DNA of 38,862 bases from an uncultured Flavobacteriales bacterium. Lineage in GTDB: Bacteria; Bacteroidota; Bacteroidia; Flavobacteriales_D; Crocinitomicaceae. Position 1 is the first letter of the stretch; every line of letters begins with the position of its first letter. The translations under genes and the position numbers were made by a program. This document shows positions 18,119 through 26,468 of the stretch, one piece after another. The notes beneath the pieces were generated by a model. The model saw nothing but the letters and a program-made list of their open reading frames with translations, ran no database searches and was not told where the DNA came from. The stretch spans positions 1 to 38,862 of the forward strand of contig CAJQQA010000173.1 in the NCBI GenBank assembly GCA_905480355.1, read 5' to 3'.

Positions 18119-19120
18119 ATGATATTCGTAACTGGCGGTACTGGTCTTCTTGGCAGTCATCTTTTAGTAGAGCTAACAAAAACAAATGATAGGGTGTGCG
18201 CTATTTACCGCTCAAATAAAAAGCGAATTCAATTGCGAAAAGTGTTTGAGTATTACTTCGATAGTTCTTGGCAACAACATTACGACAAAATCAAGTGGGT
18301 AAAGGGTGATATTATTGATATTCCATTTCTACAAGCAGTAATAAATGAAAACGATTTAATATACCATTGCGCAGCGCTAGTATCTTTCGACAGGAAAGAT
18401 TTCAACTCGCTCAATAAAATTAATACTGAAGGTACTTCCAACATAGTGAATGTTTGTTTAGAAAAGAAGGTAAAGAAGCTTTGCTATGTTAGTTCAACAG
18501 CTGCAATTGGTGGTAGCGATTCGAAAATAATCACTGAAGAAAGCAAATGGAATAAAACTCCAACAACAACTGGGTATAGTGTTTCCAAGTATTCCGCCGA
18601 AAAAGAAGTTTGGCGAGGTATTGAGGAAGGATTGAATGCTGTGATGGTGAACCCATGTGTAATTCTTGGAGCTGGACATTGGGATGATAGTTCGCTCACT
18701 ATTTTTCGAACATTAAAAAAAGGAATGAAGTTTTTCCCTAGTGGTTCAAATGCTATCGTTGACGCGCGTGATGTAACTAGCATCATGATTCAATTAATGA
18801 ATTCAGACATACACTCCGAACGCTATTTGTGTATTGGCAACAATCAATCCTTCAAGCTTTTAATGGACAGTATTTCTAAAGGATTAAATGTAACACCACC
18901 TACTATAGCTGTTAATAGAACCTTGGTTACTAGTGTTAGGTATGTCTTGGCTTTCATTGCTTTTGTTCTCAGAAAAAGACCCTCAATCACAAAAGAATCA
19001 GTCAATAGTCTTTTTGGACATCGAAAATACAGCAGTGCTAAAATTCAGGCAGAATTAAATTTCTCGTTTAAAACTTTAGAGGAAACGATTGAAAACTCAA
19101 TTAAAGGAAGAATTAACTAA
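18119..19120 (+). CDS. NAD-dependent epimerase/dehydratase (extended SDR, 3-beta-HSD-like)
   Basis: MIFVTGGTGLLGSHLLVELTKTNDRVCAIYR, LIYHCAALVSFD, YVSSTAAIGG, GYSVSKYSAEKEVWRG, NPCVILGAG, VDARDVTSIMIQLM. Confidence 0.93.
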   Translation: MIFVTGGTGLLGSHLLVELTKTNDRVCAIYRSNKKRIQLRKVFEYYFDSSWQQHYDKIKWVKGDIIDIPFLQAVINENDLIYHCAALVSFDRKDFNSLNKINTEGTSNIVNVCLEKKVKKLCYVSSTAAIGGSDSKIITEESKWNKTPTTTGYSVSKYSAEKEVWRGIEEGLNAVMVNPCVILGAGHWDDSSLTIFRTLKKGMKFFPSGSNAIVDARDVTSIMIQLMNSDIHSERYLCIGNNQSFKLLMDSISKGLNVTPPTIAVNRTLVTSVRYVLAFIAFVLRKRPSITKESVNSLFGHRKYSSAKIQAELNFSFKTLEETIENSIKGRIN

Positions 19121-19147
19121 TTCAGCTTTTAAAAAAGGCGATCTCAA

Positions 19148-20032
19148 TCAATTATAAAATTCAAAGTCTTTAAACCGAAGAATTATTAAAAAACCCGTAC
19201 TCACTTGACGTGTTATAATTGAAGAAATCAATTTACTTTTACTATTGTAAACGATTTGAATATCGGTTGTGAATACGCCATTTTTATAAATGTGCTTTTC
19301 ACTTAAGTTACCGAGTTCGTCGTATTTAAAAGTAAGCTCCTCCAAATAATCATCCGTTTTATTGGTTTTTTTTCGGATTGCGGACAACTTACCTTTTTCA
19401 TTATATTCATAAAAATAAGTGTAAACATCGGAAGTCATTTTGATTCTTTCGATTCTTTCTACCAAATATCCCAAAGCATTGTAATTATAAAATTCATCCA
19501 AATAAGGCAAATCATAATTATTGAAGCGCGTACGTTTTATCTGATCACCATAATTAGTATAGACTAAACGTTCCTTATTAAAGGATAGAAATCGGCTCGT
19601 GCCAGACTCTTCATCGTATATTTCACGCATAAACTCTTCGACAACGACACGGTCTAGAGAGTCATGATCATACGAAACGACCTGAAAACCTTCCAAGTCT
19701 GTCTTTTTGTGTTCTATTAATCTAGATCCATCATCATACTTGTAAATATTCCAAATTGTATCTTTAGTTCCATCATCTGGACATGTTTCGAACGAAGAGA
19801 TTAAATGCCCTTGTCGATCAAAATCATATACATACTTGTATTTTGTCGATTTCATCGTCTCTCCCTTCTTCTTATAGATGTAAAAGCCCGACAATTGTTT
19901 GAGGTTATTTCTTTGAACAAATTGCTCATTAAAGAAAGGTTTATCAGTAAAGGCGTTGCCTTCTCTATTATCTAAAACCTGAGAAAAAACTACGGGTGAT
20001 AGCACTAAAAAAATATATCCAAATAATTTCAC
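19148..20032 (-). CDS. Secreted YD-repeat-like hypothetical protein
   Basis: Signal peptide MKLFGYIFLVLSPVVFS. Repeats YDFDRQGHLISSF, YKYDDGSRLIEH, YDHDSLDRVVVE, YNYNALGYLVERIE, YEYNEKGKLSAIR, FKYDELGNLSEKHI, VYNSKSKLISSI. Confidence 0.75.
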   Translation of the reverse strand: MKLFGYIFLVLSPVVFSQVLDNREGNAFTDKPFFNEQFVQRNNLKQLSGFYIYKKKGETMKSTKYKYVYDFDRQGHLISSFETCPDDGTKDTIWNIYKYDDGSRLIEHKKTDLEGFQVVSYDHDSLDRVVVEEFMREIYDEESGTSRFLSFNKERLVYTNYGDQIKRTRFNNYDLPYLDEFYNYNALGYLVERIERIKMTSDVYTYFYEYNEKGKLSAIRKKTNKTDDYLEELTFKYDELGNLSEKHIYKNGVFTTDIQIVYNSKSKLISSIITRQVSTGFLIILRFKDFEFYN

Positions 20033-20384
20033 ACCGTAAAGAAAACAAAAATGATACCTAATCTATTCTGACATCAGAATACTTATGAACGCTCGGTTTT
20101 TAGCAAAGCAACTTTGACTTATCTGATAGAGGTAACTAAGACAAATAGTCAAAAAAAACAGTTCGCTTCTTCATCTATATTCGTCAGACTTTCAATTCTC
20201 ACAATTCAATCTTAATAAATAGTTTAGGATAGAGAGGACAGTCAATTTTTACTGATTATTTTTACATGTATCGAAGAAGATAAAACCATATACTATTGTT
20301 TTTTATATTGCTGGCGTTTTAGCACTACTGTTAACCTTAACAATATTAATTCCTGAAGGGAGATGGGATCTTGGTTGGACAAAG

Positions 20385-21752
20385 GTGAAATTCTTAAGTA
20401 AAGACGCTTTTTTACATCCCAAAGAACAAGAAAAGGCAGACATTACCGAGTTAATCGCTGTTATCGATACCACAATGGTTCTTGAAGACCTGGATTCTTT
20501 AATTCAACATCAAAACAATTCAAAGGGTGATGTTGGTGCTCCAAATGGAGGTGAAATTCGCGAAGAAGCTTCAACCGACTTATTAATGGAAGAAAGTGGT
20601 AAAACTAATTTACACGCATTTTTCAAAAAACTAAACGGTACGGCATTAAAACATGATAAAATTTCTATACTCCATTATGGTGATTCACAAATTGAAGGAG
20701 ACAGAATGACCAATTATCTTCGTCAAAAAATTCAAACTCAATTTGGTGGATACGGTCCGGGGTTGATTCCTGCAACGGACGTATACAACACGTATACATT
20801 TAAACAAACATTCTCGGAGAATTTTGAGCGATTCACTGCTTTTGGTGGAAAGAAATTAGAAGATCGAAAATATGGAGCAATGGCTTCAGCTTCGCGATTC
20901 ACACCAGTTTACATTTTAGATAGTTTATTCACCATAGATTCTTTGGTAGAGCAGATAGGATGGATAGAAATAGGCCCTTCGCCTTCGGCCTATTCGCGTG
21001 CTAAAACTTACAATAATATTAAAATGCACTACAACAGTTGTATTGCAATGACCATATTGAAAGTCTTTGAAGAAGGAGAGTTAATCCATGAAGAAGAATT
21101 GATTCAAGATGGAGCACAGCACACTGTCAAGCTTTCTTTTCAAGATACCCCCGGGAAGTTAAAATTTGAGTTCACTGGAAAAATTAGTCCTAATGTCTGT
21201 GCTTTTTCTCTCGAGGGCGATTATGGCGTGCAAGTTTCAAATATTGGTATGCGCGGTTCGAGTGGAACTGTATTTAGAGTGATTAATAATTCTACATTGA
21301 GATCAATGTTTGAAGAAACGAATGCGCAATTAGTTATCATGCAGTTTGGAGGGAATTCGGTTCCTTTTTTCAAAGATAGCACAGGAGTTACGGGTTATGC
21401 AAATTGGTTGAGGAGTCAAATGAATACTGTTCGACGCGCAATGCCCGGTTCAATGGTTATTGTTATTGGGCCTAGCGACATGTCAGAATTAACAGAAGGA
21501 ATTCGTGAAACCTATACGTTTTTACCCTATTGTGTTGAAGAAATAAAAAGAGTAACACTCGAATCTGGAGGTGCCTTTTGGAATATGTACGCTGGAATGG
21601 GAGGAAAAAACTCAATGCCATCATGGGTTGAACAAGGATTAGCTGCAAATGATTACATTCATTTTAGTAATGGAGGAGCTAAATTTGCATCGCAGATGTT
21701 CTATGATGCTTTCATCGCAGAATTTGCAAAATGGAGAAATCAAAATAATTGA
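20385..21752 (+). CDS. SGNH/GDSL-type hydrolase (O-acetyltransferase/esterase-like), N-terminus uncertain
   Basis: ISILHYGDSQIEGDRMTNYLRQ (block I), LVIMQFGGNSVPFF (block III-like), NDYIHFSNGGAKFASQ (DxxH). In-frame coding potential continues upstream to about 20256. Confidence 0.85.
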   Translation: MKFLSKDAFLHPKEQEKADITELIAVIDTTMVLEDLDSLIQHQNNSKGDVGAPNGGEIREEASTDLLMEESGKTNLHAFFKKLNGTALKHDKISILHYGDSQIEGDRMTNYLRQKIQTQFGGYGPGLIPATDVYNTYTFKQTFSENFERFTAFGGKKLEDRKYGAMASASRFTPVYILDSLFTIDSLVEQIGWIEIGPSPSAYSRAKTYNNIKMHYNSCIAMTILKVFEEGELIHEEELIQDGAQHTVKLSFQDTPGKLKFEFTGKISPNVCAFSLEGDYGVQVSNIGMRGSSGTVFRVINNSTLRSMFEETNAQLVIMQFGGNSVPFFKDSTGVTGYANWLRSQMNTVRRAMPGSMVIVIGPSDMSELTEGIRETYTFLPYCVEEIKRVTLESGGAFWNMYAGMGGKNSMPSWVEQGLAANDYIHFSNGGAKFASQMFYDAFIAEFAKWRNQNN

Positions 21753-23074
21753 AAGTTATAGGTCTAATATCGATCTTAGTATTTTCATGGGTCAGTCATG
21801 CACAAAAAAAAGATTCATTGAGCAGTTATCATTTTCATAACTTCAGAGATATGGATACTTCATTGAGCTCCATATATCCCTTCTTAGATTACAGTAAAAA
21901 TAATTTCACTTTCTATTCTAAAGAGAGTGACAATTTTAAAACCTTTTACGACAAGTTAATCAGCTTGATTTCGGAAAGAAAAGGGAAACTCAATATGTAT
22001 CACATTGGCGGCTCTCACCTTCAGGCAGACATATACACGCATGACATTCGCACCTATTTGCAATCGAGATGGGAAGGCGTCACGGGAGAAAGAGGTTGGG
22101 TCTTCCCTTTCGATTTGGCAAAAACAAACAATCCTGGGAATTATGAATTCTCCTCTCCAAATAAATGGAAAGGACTTCGAAGCGTTGTCGATAAACCTAA
22201 AAAAATTGATTTCGATTATGGCCTTTTAGGATTTGCTGTTACTTGTCCGGACTCTTCAATAGTTATTAAATTTCGACATGACAGAACAACGGTAGCACCT
22301 TCGATTAAACATTTACGGATCTTTCATAATATTGGTGAATTTCCTTATTGGATCAGTTTTGGGAATCATGATTTATTGGTTTCTAAAACAACTCATGATT
22401 TAACGCTAGGATCAACAGACATATATTTCTCAGAGCCAATTGACACATTCAATGTTCAGTTTTGTAGAACAGAAGAAATTGTTCCGGAATTGGAGATTTA
22501 TGGTTTTCTAATGATGAATGATGATCCTGGGATCTCCTACACAGCCATAGGAATAAATGGTGCTGGATTGTACACTTATATCGATAATATTCGTTTTGAA
22601 GAACAATTAAAAACATATCCACCTGATTTTTTCGCCTATTCAGTGGGCACTAATGATGGAAATGTTCCTTATAGCGATTTCAAGCCACAAGTTTATAAAC
22701 GCAATCTTGAGAAGATGATGCAGATGGCATTAAGGGCAAACCCCGATTGTGCATTGCTATTGACAGTTCCCAATGACTCGTATTACAGAAGGCGCTATTT
22801 GAATAAAAATATCGCTAGAGAACGTGATGTTATTATTGAATTAGCAGAAGAGTACAATATGGCAGTTTGGGATTTATATGGATTAATGGGAGGTTTAGGG
22901 TCAAGTAAAATATGGAGAGATAATAAATTGATGCGTGGAGATATGATTCACTTCACATTTCAAGGTTATCATTTCAAGGCTGAATTATACGTTGATGCAT
23001 TATTAAAATATATGGATCAATTTGAAGATCCAGAATTACTGCGCGCAAGGATATTAAACAAAACTGAAGAATAA
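21749..23074 (+). CDS. SGNH/GDSL-type hydrolase, secreted (TTG start)
   Basis: Signal peptide MKVIGLISILVFSWVSHAQ. MYHIGGSHLQADIYTHDIRTYLQ, FAYSVGTNDGNVPY, GDMIHFTFQGYHFKAELYVDAL. Confidence 0.88.
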   Translation: MKVIGLISILVFSWVSHAQKKDSLSSYHFHNFRDMDTSLSSIYPFLDYSKNNFTFYSKESDNFKTFYDKLISLISERKGKLNMYHIGGSHLQADIYTHDIRTYLQSRWEGVTGERGWVFPFDLAKTNNPGNYEFSSPNKWKGLRSVVDKPKKIDFDYGLLGFAVTCPDSSIVIKFRHDRTTVAPSIKHLRIFHNIGEFPYWISFGNHDLLVSKTTHDLTLGSTDIYFSEPIDTFNVQFCRTEEIVPELEIYGFLMMNDDPGISYTAIGINGAGLYTYIDNIRFEEQLKTYPPDFFAYSVGTNDGNVPYSDFKPQVYKRNLEKMMQMALRANPDCALLLTVPNDSYYRRRYLNKNIARERDVIIELAEEYNMAVWDLYGLMGGLGSSKIWRDNKLMRGDMIHFTFQGYHFKAELYVDALLKYMDQFEDPELLRARILNKTEE

Positions 23075-23076
23075 GA

Positions 23077-24846
23077 ATGTTAAATTTAGCTCTGTTTCTT
23101 AATTTAGAAGTTGGCGGTTTTTTCAATCGCTTTAGCACCATCTTTAGTGCAGAGATTGGAGATGGAAGTTCTCTCGTTTTTACTAAACTTGATTTCTGGT
23201 TATTCTTCTTGTTAGTGATGGTTGTGTTTTCTTTTTTACACAAAAAAAAGTTGGTTCGAAGCATTTTCCTAACCGTTGTCAGTTGTTTTTTCTTCTTCAA
23301 AACTTCAGGGTTATATGTGCTACTCTTGTTAATTAGTGTCGCAGTCAATTACTTTTTAGGGAAAAGAATTTATGTCGCCAGGAGTGAATTGAGAAGCAAG
23401 TGGATTATCGCTTTTTCCGCAATATTCAATTTATTAATACTGGGTTACTTTAAATACGCTTACTTTTTTACGGAATCTTTCAATGAAATGTTCCAAACGG
23501 ACTATGAGATAGTGAATCAATTTGCTTTGATGGGCAATGGTTTCTTTGGAAGTGGAACTTTTGTCGAAAAGATATTATTACCTGTGGGTGTATCGTTCTT
23601 TACATTTCAGAACATCAGTTATGTCGTCGATATCTTCAGAAAAGAAATTAAGCCAGTGAAAAACTTTTTTGACTATACCTTCTTCGTTACATTTTTTCCT
23701 CAATTGGTCATGGGACCAATCGTTAGAGCTAGAGATTTTATACCTCAAATTTCCGAACCGTTTCATTTAACCAAGACTGAATTCAGCTGGTCAGTAATTC
23801 AAATTGTAAAAGGTCTTATTAAGAAAATTGTCATCGCTGATTTCTTGGTAGTCTATTTTATTGACAAAATTCTCTTTCCAGAAAGCTCAGTTTTTAGCGA
23901 ACCCGGATTTACTTATGTCGTCGCAATGTGGGCTTACTCCATTCATATTTACGCGGACTTTTCTGGATACACCGATATTGCCATTGGACTTTCTCGATTA
24001 ATGGGGTTTAAATTAAAACCAAACTTTAATTCTCCATACAAAGCCTTAAACGTCGCCGACTTTTGGAGAAGATGGCATATTTCATTGGGCTCTTGGTTGA
24101 GAGATTATTTATATATCCCACTTGGAGGGAATAGAACCGGAAGCCTTGGTTCCTATCTGGCCATATTAATCATCTTCACCTTCCTTATATTCATAACGCA
24201 GTGGTATGCATTGCTGTATGTCTATGGCATATTAACATTGCTATACATTATTGGGTATCTAACTATCAATAATTTCAAAAAATACGTTCACCGAGATTTA
24301 AACCTCATTATCACTATGGTTGTTGGTGGTTTATGGCATGGTGCGAGTGAGAATTTTGTTATTTGGGGAGCAATGAACGGTTGTGCTTTATTGGTCTACA
24401 AATACTGGAAAAGAATCAGTTTCTATGAAAAGAGTACAACTTGGCTCGCTACTTTTTGGAAGATCTTTCTTACGTTTAACTTTATCACCTTCACGAGAGT
24501 TTGGTTTAAGCTAGATGAAGTGAGAAAAGGACCATTCAATGAAACAGGTCTTGCCGATGCAGAAGCAGATGCATACCCTATTCAACTTTTAAAGCGCATC
24601 TGGTATAATTTTGATTTTAGTGTTGCTTATTTTTTAGATTTCATAGTGGTGTACCAAAATCCTTTAATCATTATGGTTTGTGGATTTATTGTTCACATGT
24701 TACCCAACAAAGTGAAAAAACTTTGGGAGAATGCCTATTCTGCAATGCCGATTTGGATGCAAGCAATTAGCGTTGGGATTATAATTATACTGATCTATCA
24801 AGCAATCGGAGCCGAACAGCCTCCGTTTGTGTATTTACAGTTTTAA
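23077..24846 (+). CDS. MBOAT-family membrane-bound O-acyltransferase (AlgI/DltB-like)
   Basis: Multi-TM. LLPVGVSFFTFQNISYVVDIFRKEIKPVKNFFDYTFFVTFFPQLVMGPIVRARDFIPQI, YADFSGYTDIAIGLSRLMGFKLKPNFNSPYKALNVADFWRRWHISLGSWLRDYLYIPLGGNR, VGGLWHGASENFVIWGAMNG. Confidence 0.97.
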   Translation: MLNLALFLNLEVGGFFNRFSTIFSAEIGDGSSLVFTKLDFWLFFLLVMVVFSFLHKKKLVRSIFLTVVSCFFFFKTSGLYVLLLLISVAVNYFLGKRIYVARSELRSKWIIAFSAIFNLLILGYFKYAYFFTESFNEMFQTDYEIVNQFALMGNGFFGSGTFVEKILLPVGVSFFTFQNISYVVDIFRKEIKPVKNFFDYTFFVTFFPQLVMGPIVRARDFIPQISEPFHLTKTEFSWSVIQIVKGLIKKIVIADFLVVYFIDKILFPESSVFSEPGFTYVVAMWAYSIHIYADFSGYTDIAIGLSRLMGFKLKPNFNSPYKALNVADFWRRWHISLGSWLRDYLYIPLGGNRTGSLGSYLAILIIFTFLIFITQWYALLYVYGILTLLYIIGYLTINNFKKYVHRDLNLIITMVVGGLWHGASENFVIWGAMNGCALLVYKYWKRISFYEKSTTWLATFWKIFLTFNFITFTRVWFKLDEVRKGPFNETGLADAEADAYPIQLLKRIWYNFDFSVAYFLDFIVVYQNPLIIMVCGFIVHMLPNKVKKLWENAYSAMPIWMQAISVGIIIILIYQAIGAEQPPFVYLQF

Positions 24847-24905
24847 TCGTTGAACTATTTTTATCAATTGTGGCAGGATACCGAAATAAGGTTTTCGGAG
24901 AAAGC

Positions 24906-25991
24906 CTAAAATTCAAATTCCAACTGTACAGAAACGCTCTTCTTTTCTAATTCATTCTCCAAGTTTGTAATGGAAATACCTAAAAGACGAACACTACTTT
25001 TAGCAGCTTCTTGATAAATTAAACCTTTTACAATTGGAAAAAAATCCTTTTTAAGCTGAATGAACTCGTCTATTGTTTTACTTCTAGTTTGCTGAGTGAA
25101 ATCAGTAAATTTAAGTTTTACAGTGACGGATCTACCTTTTATTTTATTCTTCAACAATCTCTTTTCGAGTTCATCTGCGATTTTATCGAGTTGCTCAATC
25201 ATAAATTGTTCAGAGCTCAAATCTTTCGTGAAAGTTCGCTCCGCAGCGATTGATTTTCTTATCCTGTCAGTTTTCACCTCACTCGTTTGAATTCCACGAA
25301 CAATGCTGTAAAAATGCACTCCAGATTTCCCGAAAAATTTGTTCAAGTAATCTTTTGAAAGTTCTTTGAGCTGCTTCCCTGTGAAGACTCCATGCGTGTT
25401 CATCTTTTTAGCCGTTACTTTCCCAACTCCATAGAATTTTTCTATTCTCAATTGTTCTAAAAATTCAATCACTTCTTCCGGTGGAATTGTTTTCTGTCCA
25501 TTAGGCTTATTAATGTCAGAGGCAATTTTTGCAGTAAATTTATTGATAGAAATCCCTGCAGATGCGTTTAAACCAACTTCTGCTTTTATTCTATCTCGTA
25601 TCTCCTTTGCAATGAGACTTGCTGATGGATTATTTTTTTTGTTCTCCGTTACGTCTAAATAAGCTTCATCTAAAGATAGGGGTTCTACCAAATCGGTATA
25701 ATCGTAAAAAATTGCTCTAATTTGTTGAGATATTTCTTTGTATCGGTCAAATCGTCCCTTAACGAATATCAATTCCGGACATCTTCTTGCTGCCGTAACA
25801 CTAGGCATGGCAGAATACACTCCAAATTTTCTTGCCTCATAACTGGCTGCAGCAACAACGCCTCTTTCTTTGCTTCCTCCTACAGCTAATGGCTTTCCTC
25901 TTAAATATGGATTGTCCATTTGTTCAACAGACGCATAAAATGCATCCATATCAATGTGGATAATTTTTCGAATTGGGATATCATTTTCCAT
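24906..25991 (-). CDS. dinB: DNA polymerase IV (Y-family)
   Basis: IIHIDMDAFYASVEQMDNPYLRGKPLAVGGSKERGVVAAASYEARKFGVYSAMPSVTAARRCP, EPLSLDEAYLDVTENK, ASAGISINKFTAKIASDINKPNGQ, FYGVGKVTAKKM. Confidence 0.98.
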   Translation of the reverse strand: MENDIPIRKIIHIDMDAFYASVEQMDNPYLRGKPLAVGGSKERGVVAAASYEARKFGVYSAMPSVTAARRCPELIFVKGRFDRYKEISQQIRAIFYDYTDLVEPLSLDEAYLDVTENKKNNPSASLIAKEIRDRIKAEVGLNASAGISINKFTAKIASDINKPNGQKTIPPEEVIEFLEQLRIEKFYGVGKVTAKKMNTHGVFTGKQLKELSKDYLNKFFGKSGVHFYSIVRGIQTSEVKTDRIRKSIAAERTFTKDLSSEQFMIEQLDKIADELEKRLLKNKIKGRSVTVKLKFTDFTQQTRSKTIDEFIQLKKDFFPIVKGLIYQEAAKSSVRLLGISITNLENELEKKSVSVQLEFEF

Positions 25992-26021
25992 TCAACCCTA
26001 AAAATAACGTTTATCGCTTTA

Positions 26022-26041
26022 TTAAACTCTTTTGAGTTTAA
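26022..26041. repeat. Inverted repeat TTAAACTC-TTTT-GAGTTTAA
   Basis: 8-bp perfect arms, 4-nt loop, about 30 nt upstream of the dinB start codon. Confidence 0.7.
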
Positions 26042-26115
26042 AGAAGGTTGGGAATAAGACATGAATAATCGCATAAACTATCGTCAGTACGATTTTCCTA
26101 AACTTAATATATAAA

Positions 26116-26451
26116 TTAATTATTCCAAACTGTTCTAACCAATTCAGCATGGATGAAGTCATCTCCACTGATTGTGTCATTCGAAGCTAATCCTCCCAAA
26201 TATCCTAATGTAGCGCATTCTCCATTGATAACTTCTGATCCTAATTCTGAAAAACAGATTCCAGGGTTCAGTACAAATACACGCTGATTTAGGTAGCTGA
26301 ACTCATTTACTGTAGCACTATCTCCACACACTTGTGTTCTCTCGAATACAACCATTTTCTCTTGTACACATTCTGGAATAAGGGGGGCATCTTTGCTGCA
26401 ACCAACAAATACAAGTGCTGATAATGCAAGTAAGGCAATAATATTTCTCAT
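26116..26451 (-). CDS. Hypothetical lipoprotein, 111 aa
   Basis: MRNIIALLALSALVFVGCSKD lipobox; no family recognised. Confidence 0.7.
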   Translation of the reverse strand: MRNIIALLALSALVFVGCSKDAPLIPECVQEKMVVFERTQVCGDSATVNEFSYLNQRVFVLNPGICFSELGSEVINGECATLGYLGGLASNDTISGDDFIHAELVRTVWNN

Positions 26452-26468
26452 CTTTCTATTTTTAGTTG

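Noticed and set aside
18484-18786. 100-aa antisense ORF in the SDR gene
   Set aside because: Opposite a strongly conserved SDR sequence.
22974-23348. 124-aa minus-strand ORF
   Set aside because: Antisense to the SGNH/MBOAT junction, Lys/Leu-rich antisense artefact.
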